Source: Pseudomonadota bacterium (lineage in GTDB: Bacteria > Myxococcota_A > Bradymonadia > UBA4248). From it: a stretch of 5,262 nucleotides of DNA. The position numbers were made by a program, and so were the translations under genes. The stretch is taken from the NCBI GenBank assembly GCA_009786045.1, contig WQTY01000186.1, positions 1 through 5,262 on the forward strand. The letters are read 5' to 3'. This document shows positions 1 to 5,262 of the stretch, piece after piece (the first letter of the stretch is position 1; each line of letters starts with the position of its first letter). The notes beneath the pieces are model-generated. The model did not search any database. It worked only from the letters and a program-made list of their open reading frames with translations, and had not been told where the DNA came from.

Positions 1-1014
1 CACAGTCATGGCGCCGACATCCTGATTGCCCTGAAACACGCAGCCGACACCATCGCACCGCTCTGGCTCGCCGCAGCATGCCTCCTGTTCGTCCTCTATC
101 GCCTGGCCAGCCACCCCAAACAAAACCTGCAAGAGACCGGAAGACGCCTGGCCTCAATCCTCAATCCACCGCCAGGATCCGCTGCCTTCGATAAACGTCC
201 CAGATGGCTCGCAGCAACCGGCATCATCGCCTTCCTCACGGTATTCGACTGGCGCTTCAACGCATTCTTCGCCCTCGCCTGCGCCTGCATCATCCTTTAT
301 GCCTGCCTCGAAATGCGAAATCTTCCCACACGCACAGACACACCACCCTGCACCACTCACAATACTTTCACACAATGGCTTGCGACCTCCTGGAGCCAGC
401 TTATCATCTTCGCCCTTGCACTCAGCGCACTGCCCTCATTTCTCGACCCGCTCAAATCTTTCCTGATCACCCATGACCCAAGCCTGACCATCGCTGTCTT
501 CGCCGGGCTCTCACTCCTCCTCCTCCTGGCACTCTTCTACAGCCAAACCCATATCCCGACCATCGCCATTGCCACGGCCATGGCCCTTATGATGTCATTG
601 CCGGCCCCACCCATACCGCGCACCGTCATCGCCATGATCCTCGGCCTGGGGCTCTGCACTGTCTTCCGAAATGGCTACCACTCGCGGGGCGCCCAAGCCC
701 TCGCCGCCAACGATGCGACTTTACGCCCTGCCATCCGCCGAATCCAAATCCTTGCGCCCTGCCTCATCATCGCTCTGGCCACCCTGCCAGCATGGCTTAC
801 CCCAGGCAACAAACTCAGCGATATGACCACCGTTCATAACCTCGCAACACCACCCGAAGACACTCACCTACACGACGCCGAACCAGGCAGCCATCTTCCC
901 TTCAGCCTGCCGCTCGCCCTGTTCGCCACAGCCGGCATGGTGCTTATCTTCCGGCACGGCCCGCGCAAACTCGTCACCATGGCCCTGGGCAAACAGCCAC
1001 ACACACACGGTTAA
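1..1014 (+). CDS. Multi-pass membrane protein of unknown function, 5' truncated
   Basis: The frame is open from the first base to the TAA at 1012-1014, giving 337 residues, so the gene begins upstream of the window. The first in-window ATG, at 313, is probably internal, because the same frame codes for typical hydrophobic segments before it. About eight or nine likely membrane segments are visible, near residues 20-36, 70-83, 86-103, 128-146, 162-180, 184-200, 205-221, 246-264 and 301-317 (numbered from the window edge). Hydrophilic loops include an Arg/Asn-rich stretch at 223-247 and a His/Asp/Glu-rich loop near 279-298. The tail is short and His-containing (KQPHTHG). Codons end mostly in C (GCC, ATC, CTC), which supports real coding. 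I recognise no family motif; a transporter or an envelope-biogenesis integral membrane protein are both possible. It converges on sdhB across a 252-bp spacer. Coding status is fairly sure; function is unknown. Confidence 0.8.
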   Translation, partial: HSHGADILIALKHAADTIAPLWLAAACLLFVLYRLASHPKQNLQETGRRLASILNPPPGSAAFDKRPRWLAATGIIAFLTVFDWRFNAFFALACACIILYACLEMRNLPTRTDTPPCTTHNTFTQWLATSWSQLIIFALALSALPSFLDPLKSFLITHDPSLTIAVFAGLSLLLLLALFYSQTHIPTIAIATAMALMMSLPAPPIPRTVIAMILGLGLCTVFRNGYHSRGAQALAANDATLRPAIRRIQILAPCLIIALATLPAWLTPGNKLSDMTTVHNLATPPEDTHLHDAEPGSHLPFSLPLALFATAGMVLIFRHGPRKLVTMALGKQPHTHG

Positions 1015-1021
1015 TGCTTTT

Positions 1022-1067
1022 TCGGGGGAACCCGTTCCCCCGAACCCCCTGCGATACTTCGTATCGC
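1022..1067 (+). repeat. GC-rich hairpin module, copy 1
   Basis: Two adjacent perfect inverted repeats lie just after the membrane-protein stop codon. The first pairs TCGGGGGAAC (1022-1031) with GTTCCCCCGA (1034-1043). The second pairs GCGATAC (1051-1057) with GTATCGC (1061-1067) around a TTC loop. Between them lies the core CCCCCTGCG (1045-1053), which recurs in the other spacers. No T-run follows on the + strand, so this is not a textbook intrinsic terminator, although such a strong hairpin could slow polymerase or protect the 3' end of the upstream mRNA. It may be a dispersed intergenic repeat. Confidence 0.65.
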
Positions 1068-1106
1068 TTGCGGGTGAGGGTGACGTGTGCCACATTCTTC
1101 GCCATG

Positions 1107-1141
1107 AAAAAACGAGTGCACCCCTTCGGATTAAAATCGTT
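1107..1141 (-). terminator. Weak candidate intrinsic terminator for sdhB
   Basis: Read on the minus strand, AACGA (1141-1137) can pair with TCGTT (1115-1111), and the right arm runs into a T-run (complement of 1107-1112). The stem is only 5 bp and the loop about 21 nt, so folding would be weak. It lies about 126 bp downstream of the sdhB stop codon. It is listed because no better minus-strand terminator is visible in the spacer. Confidence 0.25.
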
Positions 1142-1163
1142 GCCCCTTGTGACGATGTTTCTG

Positions 1164-1251
1164 AGGGGGAAATCCCCTACGCCGCTATCGGCCGGAACGG
1201 CCGATACGCGTCTACCCCCAGCCGGAGTAGCCGGCCCCGCAACGCCCCGCT
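1164..1251 (+). repeat. GC-rich hairpin module, copy 2 (paired with the copy at 4955)
   Basis: This 88-bp element shares three blocks with the copy at 4955-5107: 1174-1190 (16 of 17 bases identical to 4967-4983), 1204-1219 (15 of 16 identical to 5006-5021) and 1235-1251 (17 of 17 identical to 5042-5058). The segments between blocks differ in sequence, yet each forms an inverted repeat: TATCGGCCG/CGGCCGATA around GAA (1186-1206), and GCCGG/CCGGC around AGTAG (1221-1235). A short AGGGG/CCCCT hairpin sits at the left end (1164-1178). It lies in the convergent spacer 16 bp beyond the sdhB stop. It may be a dispersed repeat or a structured RNA element. Confidence 0.7.
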
Positions 1252-1266
1252 TGAACGCAATTCCAA

Positions 1267-2001
1267 TCAGCGGCTAAAGAGTGAACGCACGAGCTCACGC
1301 TGCATGGCAGCGATGGCGCCGGTTTTGATGCGTTTCGGGCAAACGGCTTCGCACTCCCCCTCATTTGAGCATCCGCCAAAACCCTCGGCCATGAGCTGGT
1401 CTACCATGCGTGAGGCACGCATGCCGCGCTCTGGATGCCCCTGAGGCAAAGCCAGCAGCTGGGCAATCTTTGCACCGGCATACAGGTGGGCCGCCGCATT
1501 CGAGCAGGCAGCCACACAGGCCCCACAGCCAATGCATGCGGCATAGCTGAACGCTTCGTCCGCTTTTTTCTTTGGAATCAGAATGGCATGAGCGTCAGGC
1601 TGCTGGCCTGTCTTAATGCTGATATAACCACCCGCTTTGGCAACGCGCTCAAGGGAGGATTTATCAACCATGCAGTCTTTAATGATGGGAAGCGACTTCG
1701 CCCGGAACGGTTCGAGGGTAACCTGATCTTTTTCGGCAAAGTGATGTATATGCAGCTGGCAAGTCGTCGTACCCGATACCTGGCCATGGGGAACGCCATC
1801 GACCACAAGACCGCACATGCCACAAATGCCCTCGCGGCAATCCGAATCAAAAGCCACGGGATGCTCACCGCGGCGCACCAGAGATTCGTTCAGAGAATCG
1901 AGGCTGTCAAAAAGCGACATGTCGGGTGTCACCGACAGCTCGTAAGTCTCAAAATGGCCCTCATGTTGTGCGTCCGCCTGACGCCATATTCTGAATTTCA
2001 T
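1267..2001 (-). CDS. sdhB: Succinate dehydrogenase/fumarate reductase iron-sulfur subunit
   Basis: The 244-residue product is the electron-transfer subunit of respiratory complex II. It passes electrons between the FAD of SdhA and the membrane quinone site, on the cytoplasmic face of the inner membrane. Residues 1-105 form the ferredoxin-like domain, with [2Fe-2S] ligands C55, C60, C63 and C81 in a CREGICGMCG context. The C-terminal half carries [4Fe-4S] ligands C156, C159, C162 and C221, and [3Fe-4S] ligands C166, C211 and C217; the 6- and 4-residue spacings match the classical pattern. C166 is followed by Ser, not Pro, as in the non-classical SdhB/FrdB group. The ATG at 2001 is chosen because MKFRIWRQ is a typical family N-terminus; an in-frame TTG at 2028 would add nine residues. 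The upstream GGGAA is a modest ribosome binding site. No sdhA or sdhC is adjacent, which is odd. Whether it works as dehydrogenase or fumarate reductase cannot be told from this subunit. Confidence 0.95.
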   Translation of the reverse strand: MKFRIWRQADAQHEGHFETYELSVTPDMSLFDSLDSLNESLVRRGEHPVAFDSDCREGICGMCGLVVDGVPHGQVSGTTTCQLHIHHFAEKDQVTLEPFRAKSLPIIKDCMVDKSSLERVAKAGGYISIKTGQQPDAHAILIPKKKADEAFSYAACIGCGACVAACSNAAAHLYAGAKIAQLLALPQGHPERGMRASRMVDQLMAEGFGGCSNEGECEAVCPKRIKTGAIAAMQRELVRSLFSR

Positions 2002-2205
2002 GCTATTCCCGTCACGAAAGAAACTCAAACTGGTCCCGGTTCACAAACTGCCGGCATGGGCAAACCTTTCCAAACCGGCCCAGTCTCCTATCCCAGATCA
2101 AACAGCACAAGCACATAAAACATGCCCAACTTTCGTCAGAGCAGCAAACAGCAAATTGCTTCTCCCCTGCTCGCAGCCCAGGGTGTACAGAAACAAGGGG
2201 AGGCT

Positions 2206-2238
2206 CGCAGGGGGTGTGGGGAGCAATGCTCCCCCACG
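2206..2238 (-). repeat. GC-rich hairpin module, copy 3 (inverted orientation)
   Basis: On the minus strand, a hairpin built on GGGGAGC/GCTCCCC (arms 2218-2224 and 2228-2234, loop 3 nt, extendable with one bulged base) is followed by CCCCCTGCG (complement of 2206-2214). This is the same order, hairpin then core, as in the copies at 1022 and 4955, but on the opposite strand. It lies between the hydrolase terminator and sdhB. The rest of the 2002-2205 spacer holds no gene and no promoter I can defend. The only other structure seen there is a small AGCAA/TTGCT palindrome at 2150-2160. Confidence 0.55.
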
Positions 2239-2243
2239 TAAAG

Positions 2244-2276
2244 AAAAAACTGAAGGGCGCACCGCGATCAGTTTTT
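2244..2276 (-). terminator. Intrinsic terminator of the hydrolase gene
   Basis: On the minus strand AAAAACTGA (2276-2268) pairs with TCAGTTTTT (2253-2245). An inner CGC/GCG pairing (2258-2260 with 2264-2266) is possible within the loop. The right arm continues into a T-rich run ending near 2239. The left arm begins inside the TAA stop codon of the hydrolase gene (2275-2277), so termination would occur immediately after translation ends. The A/T-rich outer stem has U-runs in both directions, so it could also act on + strand transcripts. Confidence 0.6.
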
Positions 2277-4770
2277 ATTTGGCCGGTGTCTGACCGCTGA
2301 CACTGACCGTCGGTTTGCCCTCAAGCACAGATTTAAAAAAGTCGACATAGGTTCGCTGTGCACTCGGCACATAATAAATCACAAAGTGAGGATTGCCGCT
2401 CGTGTACGTGAACTGCATGACACCGCCCGTCACATTTCCGTTCTTGGTGACAATGTTATTCGAAACAGGAGACGTCAGGGCTTTATCCATCTTGGCCAGA
2501 CGCATGGCATCACTGACAGCATACATCTCGCCAACGGTTGGCAGGCCAATCGCCGTCGCCATGGCAAACTGAATCTCCTGCGGCGTGTTTTCATCGCCAA
2601 GACCAATGGTTTGAGCAATATTCTTAGACACAGCGCCCGCTATCGGCTCCTTGATAAACAGATGCGTATAATTAAGCGGCTCAATGGGATCCATCAGCGG
2701 CTGAACAAACTGATTGGTGATGAAAGCGTCAACCGACAGCTCGCCCTCTTTTAATCCCATCAGGTAATTGCCCACAATGTCGGAGACTTTCATATTATCG
2801 AATTTGAAAAAACCAGCAAGATCAACAGACATGGCAAGGCTCGTAAAGCTTACGAGGATGCCGCCCCCGCCGGCCGAAAGGAAGGCATTCTTGATGCTGC
2901 CGGTCAAACCCAGCAAAAGCCCCGCTTCCTGTGTACCCTGACTGTGTCCCATGAACAAACCATAGCTGGGATCAAAAATGACGTTTTCGGTTTTACCCGG
3001 CGGAGGCGGAAGAACAAGCACGCCGCGATCCAGAATGTCATACCACACGAGCATATCGATAACCGTCTGACGAACGCTCTCACGCACAGCAATCGGGTTG
3101 GTCACAAACATAAAAATCATGTCTGTCATACTTGACGCAGAACCACGCTCGCCTTGCAAACATGCGTCAAAACCGAGCATCGAAACAGGCACGCCGTTTC
3201 TGATCAAAGTAACACCCTCGTCATTTCCCCACCAGTTCCTGCAGTGTGACCTGGCATCGCCGCCAGTGCCATGCCCGTAAACGATGATGGGATAGCCTTC
3301 CGCGGGCATCGCCGCCGAAGGCACAGTCACGGCAAATGTGACGGTCTCTTCCTTGCCAATGCTCAGAAGCTGCCCCGTTTCGCTGAAGCGGATCCGACCC
3401 GAACCAGGTGCATTATAGGGCGCAACACCCTCCAGATAGTTCCTCGTCCTGAACTTGCCAACGAACACATGCCCCCTCGAATCGGCAAGCGTATAAGTGC
3501 CCACGGCGACACCATTGGCATTGGTGACAACGCTACCTCTTCCCTTAAGATCTCTTGCAACCTTATGCATCTCCTCGGCAGGGTTCGATGTGACATAACC
3601 CGCCATTGCTCGAATCTTGCCAAAGTCATAGCCAAGTTCCTTGAGCGCATCGACATAAGCATCTGTATGCTGACCGATTTCATTGGGAGCAGCTTTTGAC
3701 AGAATGTAGCGCAGCTTTCGGGACTGGTCGAATTTGCGCCCGGAAGACGTCAGACAATCCTGCACGATGGCAACATATCTCTCCCCGGGGTGAGGCCCAA
3801 CCCCTGGCACAGGCCGCATCACCAACGTGTTGGGCGCCCACAGGGCCGTGCTTTCGGGGCGGAAAGTCACGTACACCGGCACACGTTCACCATAGCGAGG
3901 CGATCTTTTCTCGACATTGATAAGCTGAAAACAGGAACCAGGCAAAATGGTCTCGTCTGGCGTCTTTGCCAGCGAAGCCGTATCAACACTATCCGTCAGC
4001 CGAAAATAAACCGCACCAATCGCAGGAAAACCACTGCGTTCCGTTTGAACGAAACCCAGCATCGTTTCTACCATCGGCAAAGAGGATGCAAGCCCGGGAA
4101 GATGCAGGCCTGCAAGAACGGGGCGGCCGTGCTCGTCGGTTCTCAAACTGCTCGGGTAGGGGAAACGGAAAAAATCATTGGAATTGCCTGTTTTTTTGCC
4201 CGCGGTCGCAATATGCAGGTCGTGATAGACGCGATACCTGACTTCGTCGAGAGCGTGGAAGGTGGCAAGCGACACCTTGTCAATCACAACATCCTGCTGA
4301 CAATCTGAAGGACAGTTCAAGGCCGTTTCGCCATCGTCCTCATCACACACAGCATCACCGCAAAACCCAAACCCCGGATTCTCTGTACCGCCACCGCAAT
4401 CTTCAGGACAGGTAACCTCCGTTTCGTCACCATTGCACCTGCCGTCGCCGCAAGAAGGCCCTACAGCACAATCCTTCGGACATGTCTCGGGCGTCTCGTC
4501 CGCATCGCACACGCCATCACCGCAAATCGAAGCCACCTCGCCGCAATCCTCAGGACACGTCGCAGAAGTCTCGCCGCCGTTGCACTCGCCATCGCCGCAA
4601 TAAGCCGGCTGACCACAATCGTCCGGACACGTTTCCGGCGTCTCACCGCCATTGCAAATACCGTCGCCACAGCGCGGCTCAACGCTGTTATCTACCTCAG
4701 CACACCCCATGGCCGCTGCCATGCCGGTGCAGGCAGCCAAATACAATATGTGACGTTTCACTCCACGCAT
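2275..4770 (-). CDS. Putative lipoprotein: Cys-rich repeats plus alpha/beta hydrolase
   Basis: The 831-residue product starts with a short basic N-terminus and a hydrophobic stretch ending in AAAMGC, a loose lipobox with candidate lipidated Cys23; residue +2 is Ala, consistent with outer-membrane sorting. Residues 34-157 hold five four-cysteine repeats. From about 160 to 480 lies a beta-rich region resembling the N-terminal part of secreted bacterial lipase-like proteins (FRFPYPSSLR near 201, a PVPGVGPHPGERYVAIV stretch near 320). The hydrolase core follows: YGHGTGG (498-504, probable oxyanion region), GHSQG (608-612, nucleophile Ser610), a GDENTP acid turn (Asp726) and NPHF (His795). The hydrolase half has only four cysteines (280, 339, 510, 537), possibly two disulfides. 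The substrate is unknown; an esterase or lipase-type role at the cell surface is inferred. The ATG at 4770 is preferred over the in-frame ATG at 4923, since it has GGAGGA just upstream and places the signal peptide at the N-terminus. Confidence 0.88.
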   Translation of the reverse strand: MRGVKRHILYLAACTGMAAAMGCAEVDNSVEPRCGDGICNGGETPETCPDDCGQPAYCGDGECNGGETSATCPEDCGEVASICGDGVCDADETPETCPKDCAVGPSCGDGRCNGDETEVTCPEDCGGGTENPGFGFCGDAVCDEDDGETALNCPSDCQQDVVIDKVSLATFHALDEVRYRVYHDLHIATAGKKTGNSNDFFRFPYPSSLRTDEHGRPVLAGLHLPGLASSLPMVETMLGFVQTERSGFPAIGAVYFRLTDSVDTASLAKTPDETILPGSCFQLINVEKRSPRYGERVPVYVTFRPESTALWAPNTLVMRPVPGVGPHPGERYVAIVQDCLTSSGRKFDQSRKLRYILSKAAPNEIGQHTDAYVDALKELGYDFGKIRAMAGYVTSNPAEEMHKVARDLKGRGSVVTNANGVAVGTYTLADSRGHVFVGKFRTRNYLEGVAPYNAPGSGRIRFSETGQLLSIGKEETVTFAVTVPSAAMPAEGYPIIVYGHGTGGDARSHCRNWWGNDEGVTLIRNGVPVSMLGFDACLQGERGSASSMTDMIFMFVTNPIAVRESVRQTVIDMLVWYDILDRGVLVLPPPPGKTENVIFDPSYGLFMGHSQGTQEAGLLLGLTGSIKNAFLSAGGGGILVSFTSLAMSVDLAGFFKFDNMKVSDIVGNYLMGLKEGELSVDAFITNQFVQPLMDPIEPLNYTHLFIKEPIAGAVSKNIAQTIGLGDENTPQEIQFAMATAIGLPTVGEMYAVSDAMRLAKMDKALTSPVSNNIVTKNGNVTGGVMQFTYTSGNPHFVIYYVPSAQRTYVDFFKSVLEGKPTVSVSGQTPAK
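4300..4671 (-). repeat. Five tandem four-cysteine repeats within the hydrolase gene
   Basis: The repeats occupy residues 34-52, 58-76, 83-101, 107-125 and 137-157. Copies 1-4 are exactly 19 residues with cysteines spaced C-x4-C-x8-C-x3-C and consensus CGDGxC(N/D)xxETxxTCPxDC. Copy 5 is 21 residues, with CGDA instead of CGDG and two extra residues before the third cysteine. Linkers of 5, 6, 5 and 11 residues separate them. Each copy should form a small disulfide-stabilised unit outside the cytoplasm. The conserved Asp, Asn and Glu positions could bind a metal such as calcium, but this is inference. Repeats of this look are common in secreted proteins of myxobacteria-like lineages. Confidence 0.85.
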
Positions 4771-4773
4771 GCT

Positions 4774-4779
4774 TCCTCC
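4774..4779 (-). promoter_or_regulatory. Shine-Dalgarno site of the hydrolase gene
   Basis: GGAGGA on the minus strand lies 3 nt before the ATG at 4770. It is a near-perfect anti-16S match with a slightly short spacing. It decides the start in favour of 4770 over the in-frame ATG at 4923. Confidence 0.75.
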
Positions 4780-4924
4780 AAATACTTCCCAAACCGACCC
4801 AATACAAAACATGCACCGCATAACTGGCCGCAAGGCCTGAGCACGAATGTCTGCCCCGGCGCCCACAAAGAACAACCCTGCTTTACCACAAATGCCTCCA
4901 AAAATCACGCCCAAGCACATCATT

Positions 4925-4952
4925 AATATGGCATCGCAAATATGGCATCGCA
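4925..4952. repeat. 14-bp perfect tandem duplication
   Basis: AATATGGCATCGCA occurs twice head to tail (4925-4938 and 4939-4952), directly abutting the hairpin element. It is 155 bp upstream of the chosen hydrolase start. It could be a two-site operator or simply a recent small duplication. Confidence 0.8.
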
Positions 4953-4954
4953 GG

Positions 4955-5107
4955 AGGGGGCAACGCCCCCTGCGCCGCTATCGTCCTGCGGACAACCGCA
5001 GGCCAATACGCGGCTACCCCCTTTGCGGGGCTCAATCGCCGCCCCGCAACGCCCCGCTGCCCCCCTCTCCGAGGGGGATGTCGGCAAAGCCGACAGGGGG
5101 TGACCCC
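4955..5107 (+). repeat. GC-rich hairpin module, copy 4 (longest)
   Basis: Six inverted repeats follow one another: AGGGGGC/GCCCCCT around AAC (4955-4971); CCTGCGG/CCGCAGG around ACAA (4985-5002); TTGCGGGGC/GCCCCGCAA with a 9-nt loop (5023-5049); CCCCCTC/GAGGGGG around TCC (5061-5077); TGTCGGC/GCCGACA around AAA (5079-5095); and GGGGT/ACCCC around a single G (5097-5107). The core CCCCCTGCG is at 4966-4974. Three blocks match the copy at 1164-1251 almost exactly. The flanks GCCGC-TAT and ATA-C-GCGGC can also pair around the second hairpin, making a longer arm. The role is unknown; candidates are a dispersed repeat, a structured RNA or a transcription barrier. Confidence 0.75.
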
Positions 5108-5172
5108 ATAGGCGTTAACCTGATTATTAACTTTATTGCTCTTTTGCCTTATGGCTCTTAATCAAGATCTAT

Positions 5173-5192
5173 TAGCTAGTAGCTACTAGCTA
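5173..5192. repeat. Perfect 20-bp palindrome
   Basis: TAGCTAGTAGCTACTAGCTA equals its own reverse complement over all 20 positions, with no spacer. It contains three AGCT tetramers and lies directly before the AGCTCA array. It could be a binding site for a dimeric regulator, a cruciform-forming site, or an expansion product of the neighbouring AGCT-rich sequence. Confidence 0.8.
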
Positions 5193-5194
5193 TG

Positions 5195-5262
5195 AGCTCA
5201 AGCTCAAGCTCAAGCTCAAGCTCAAGCTCAAGCTCAAGCTCAAGCTCAAGCTCAAGCTCAAG
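5195..5262. repeat. AGCTCA hexanucleotide tandem array, open at window end
   Basis: Eleven full perfect copies of AGCTCA plus two bases run to the last base of the window, so the full length is unknown. An ATG at 5192-5194 is in frame with the AGC TCA reading, which would encode Met followed by uninterrupted Ser; no ribosome binding site precedes it. On the minus strand one frame reads Leu-Glu repeats and stops at a TAG within the palindrome, another reads Leu-Ser and stops at the TAG next to the array, and the third stops in every copy. It may be an intergenic microsatellite or the edge of a low-complexity coding region. Confidence 0.85.

Larger units (their letters stand above)
4771..5262. 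other. Gene-free upstream region, about 490 bp
   Basis: No convincing gene is visible on either strand. Reading away from the hydrolase start, it contains its leader (4771-4924), a 14-bp tandem duplication, a large GC-rich hairpin element (4955-5107), an abrupt AT-rich patch (about 5108-5172) with the inverted repeat GTTAA-N8-TTAAC (5114-5131), a perfect palindrome, and a hexamer array reaching the window end. A promoter for the hydrolase gene should lie here, but I see no minus-strand -35/-10 pair good enough to name. A + strand open frame at 4847-5161 is low-complexity Pro/Arg-rich sequence through the hairpins and is not believed. Confidence 0.6.

Noticed and set aside
1022..1043. Canonical intrinsic terminator for the membrane-protein gene
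   Set aside because: The 10-bp stem is perfect, but no T-run follows on the + strand; the T-run is on the wrong side.
1435..2118. 227-codon + strand open frame opposite sdhB
   Set aside because: It is antisense to a gene with complete iron-sulfur motifs, its translation has no recognisable pattern, and it runs into the spacer. It is a shadow frame.
2002..2243. Remnant of sdhA upstream of sdhB
   Set aside because: The interval is too short and shows no flavoprotein-like translation in any frame that I could see.
4771..4923. 51-residue N-terminal extension of the hydrolase from the ATG at 4923
   Set aside because: It would bury the signal peptide internally and ignore the GGAGGA site before the ATG at 4770.
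4925..4952. Iteron-type replication origin
   Set aside because: There are only two copies, with no DnaA-box cluster and no replication gene nearby.
4847..5161. 104-codon + strand open frame in the upstream region
   Set aside because: The product is a Pro/Arg-rich string generated by the GC-rich hairpins, with no ribosome binding site or domain.
5136..5164. Sigma-70 promoter TTGCTC-N17-TAATCA
   Set aside because: The spacing is right, but only three -35 and two -10 bases match consensus, and no credible gene follows.
5195..5262. CRISPR array
   Set aside because: The units are 6 bp with no spacers, so this is a simple tandem repeat.

Overview
The window looks like a bacterial chromosome segment of moderately high GC. 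It holds three protein-coding genes separated by unusually GC-rich, hairpin-dense spacers. Lineage is uncertain. A lipoprotein carrying CGDGxC...ETxxTCPxDC repeats fused to an alpha/beta hydrolase, together with a non-classical type SdhB, fits Myxococcota or related former Deltaproteobacteria (for example Bradymonadales-like bacteria). This is inferred from family resemblance only.

Layout. (1) 1-1014 (+): the 3' part of a gene for a multi-pass membrane protein that I do not recognise; its start lies outside the window. (2) 1015-1266: a spacer between two convergent genes, with two copies of a GC-rich inverted-repeat module and a weak candidate terminator. (3) 1267-2001 (-): sdhB, the iron-sulfur subunit of succinate dehydrogenase/fumarate reductase, with all eleven cluster cysteines and no sdhA or sdhC beside it. 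(4) 2002-2274: a spacer with a third module copy in inverted orientation and an intrinsic terminator for the next gene. (5) 2275-4770 (-): an 831-residue putative lipoprotein with five four-cysteine repeats and a C-terminal alpha/beta hydrolase (candidate triad Ser610, Asp726, His795). (6) 4771-5262: no convincing gene; it holds a strong ribosome binding site, a 14-bp tandem duplication, the longest module copy, an AT-rich patch, a perfect 20-bp palindrome, and an AGCTCA hexamer array that runs off the window end.

The three genes show no functional link. sdhB belongs to central respiration, the lipoprotein is a probable cell-surface hydrolase, and the membrane protein is unassigned. sdhB and the hydrolase gene share a strand but are separated by a terminator and 273 bp, so they are probably not one operon.

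The most noteworthy signal is non-coding. Every spacer carries a G-rich/C-rich hairpin next to a CCCCCTGCG-like core. The two longest copies share three conserved blocks, between which both have inverted repeats of different sequence. I see no CRISPR array, tRNA, rRNA, transposase, or defence or biosynthetic system.
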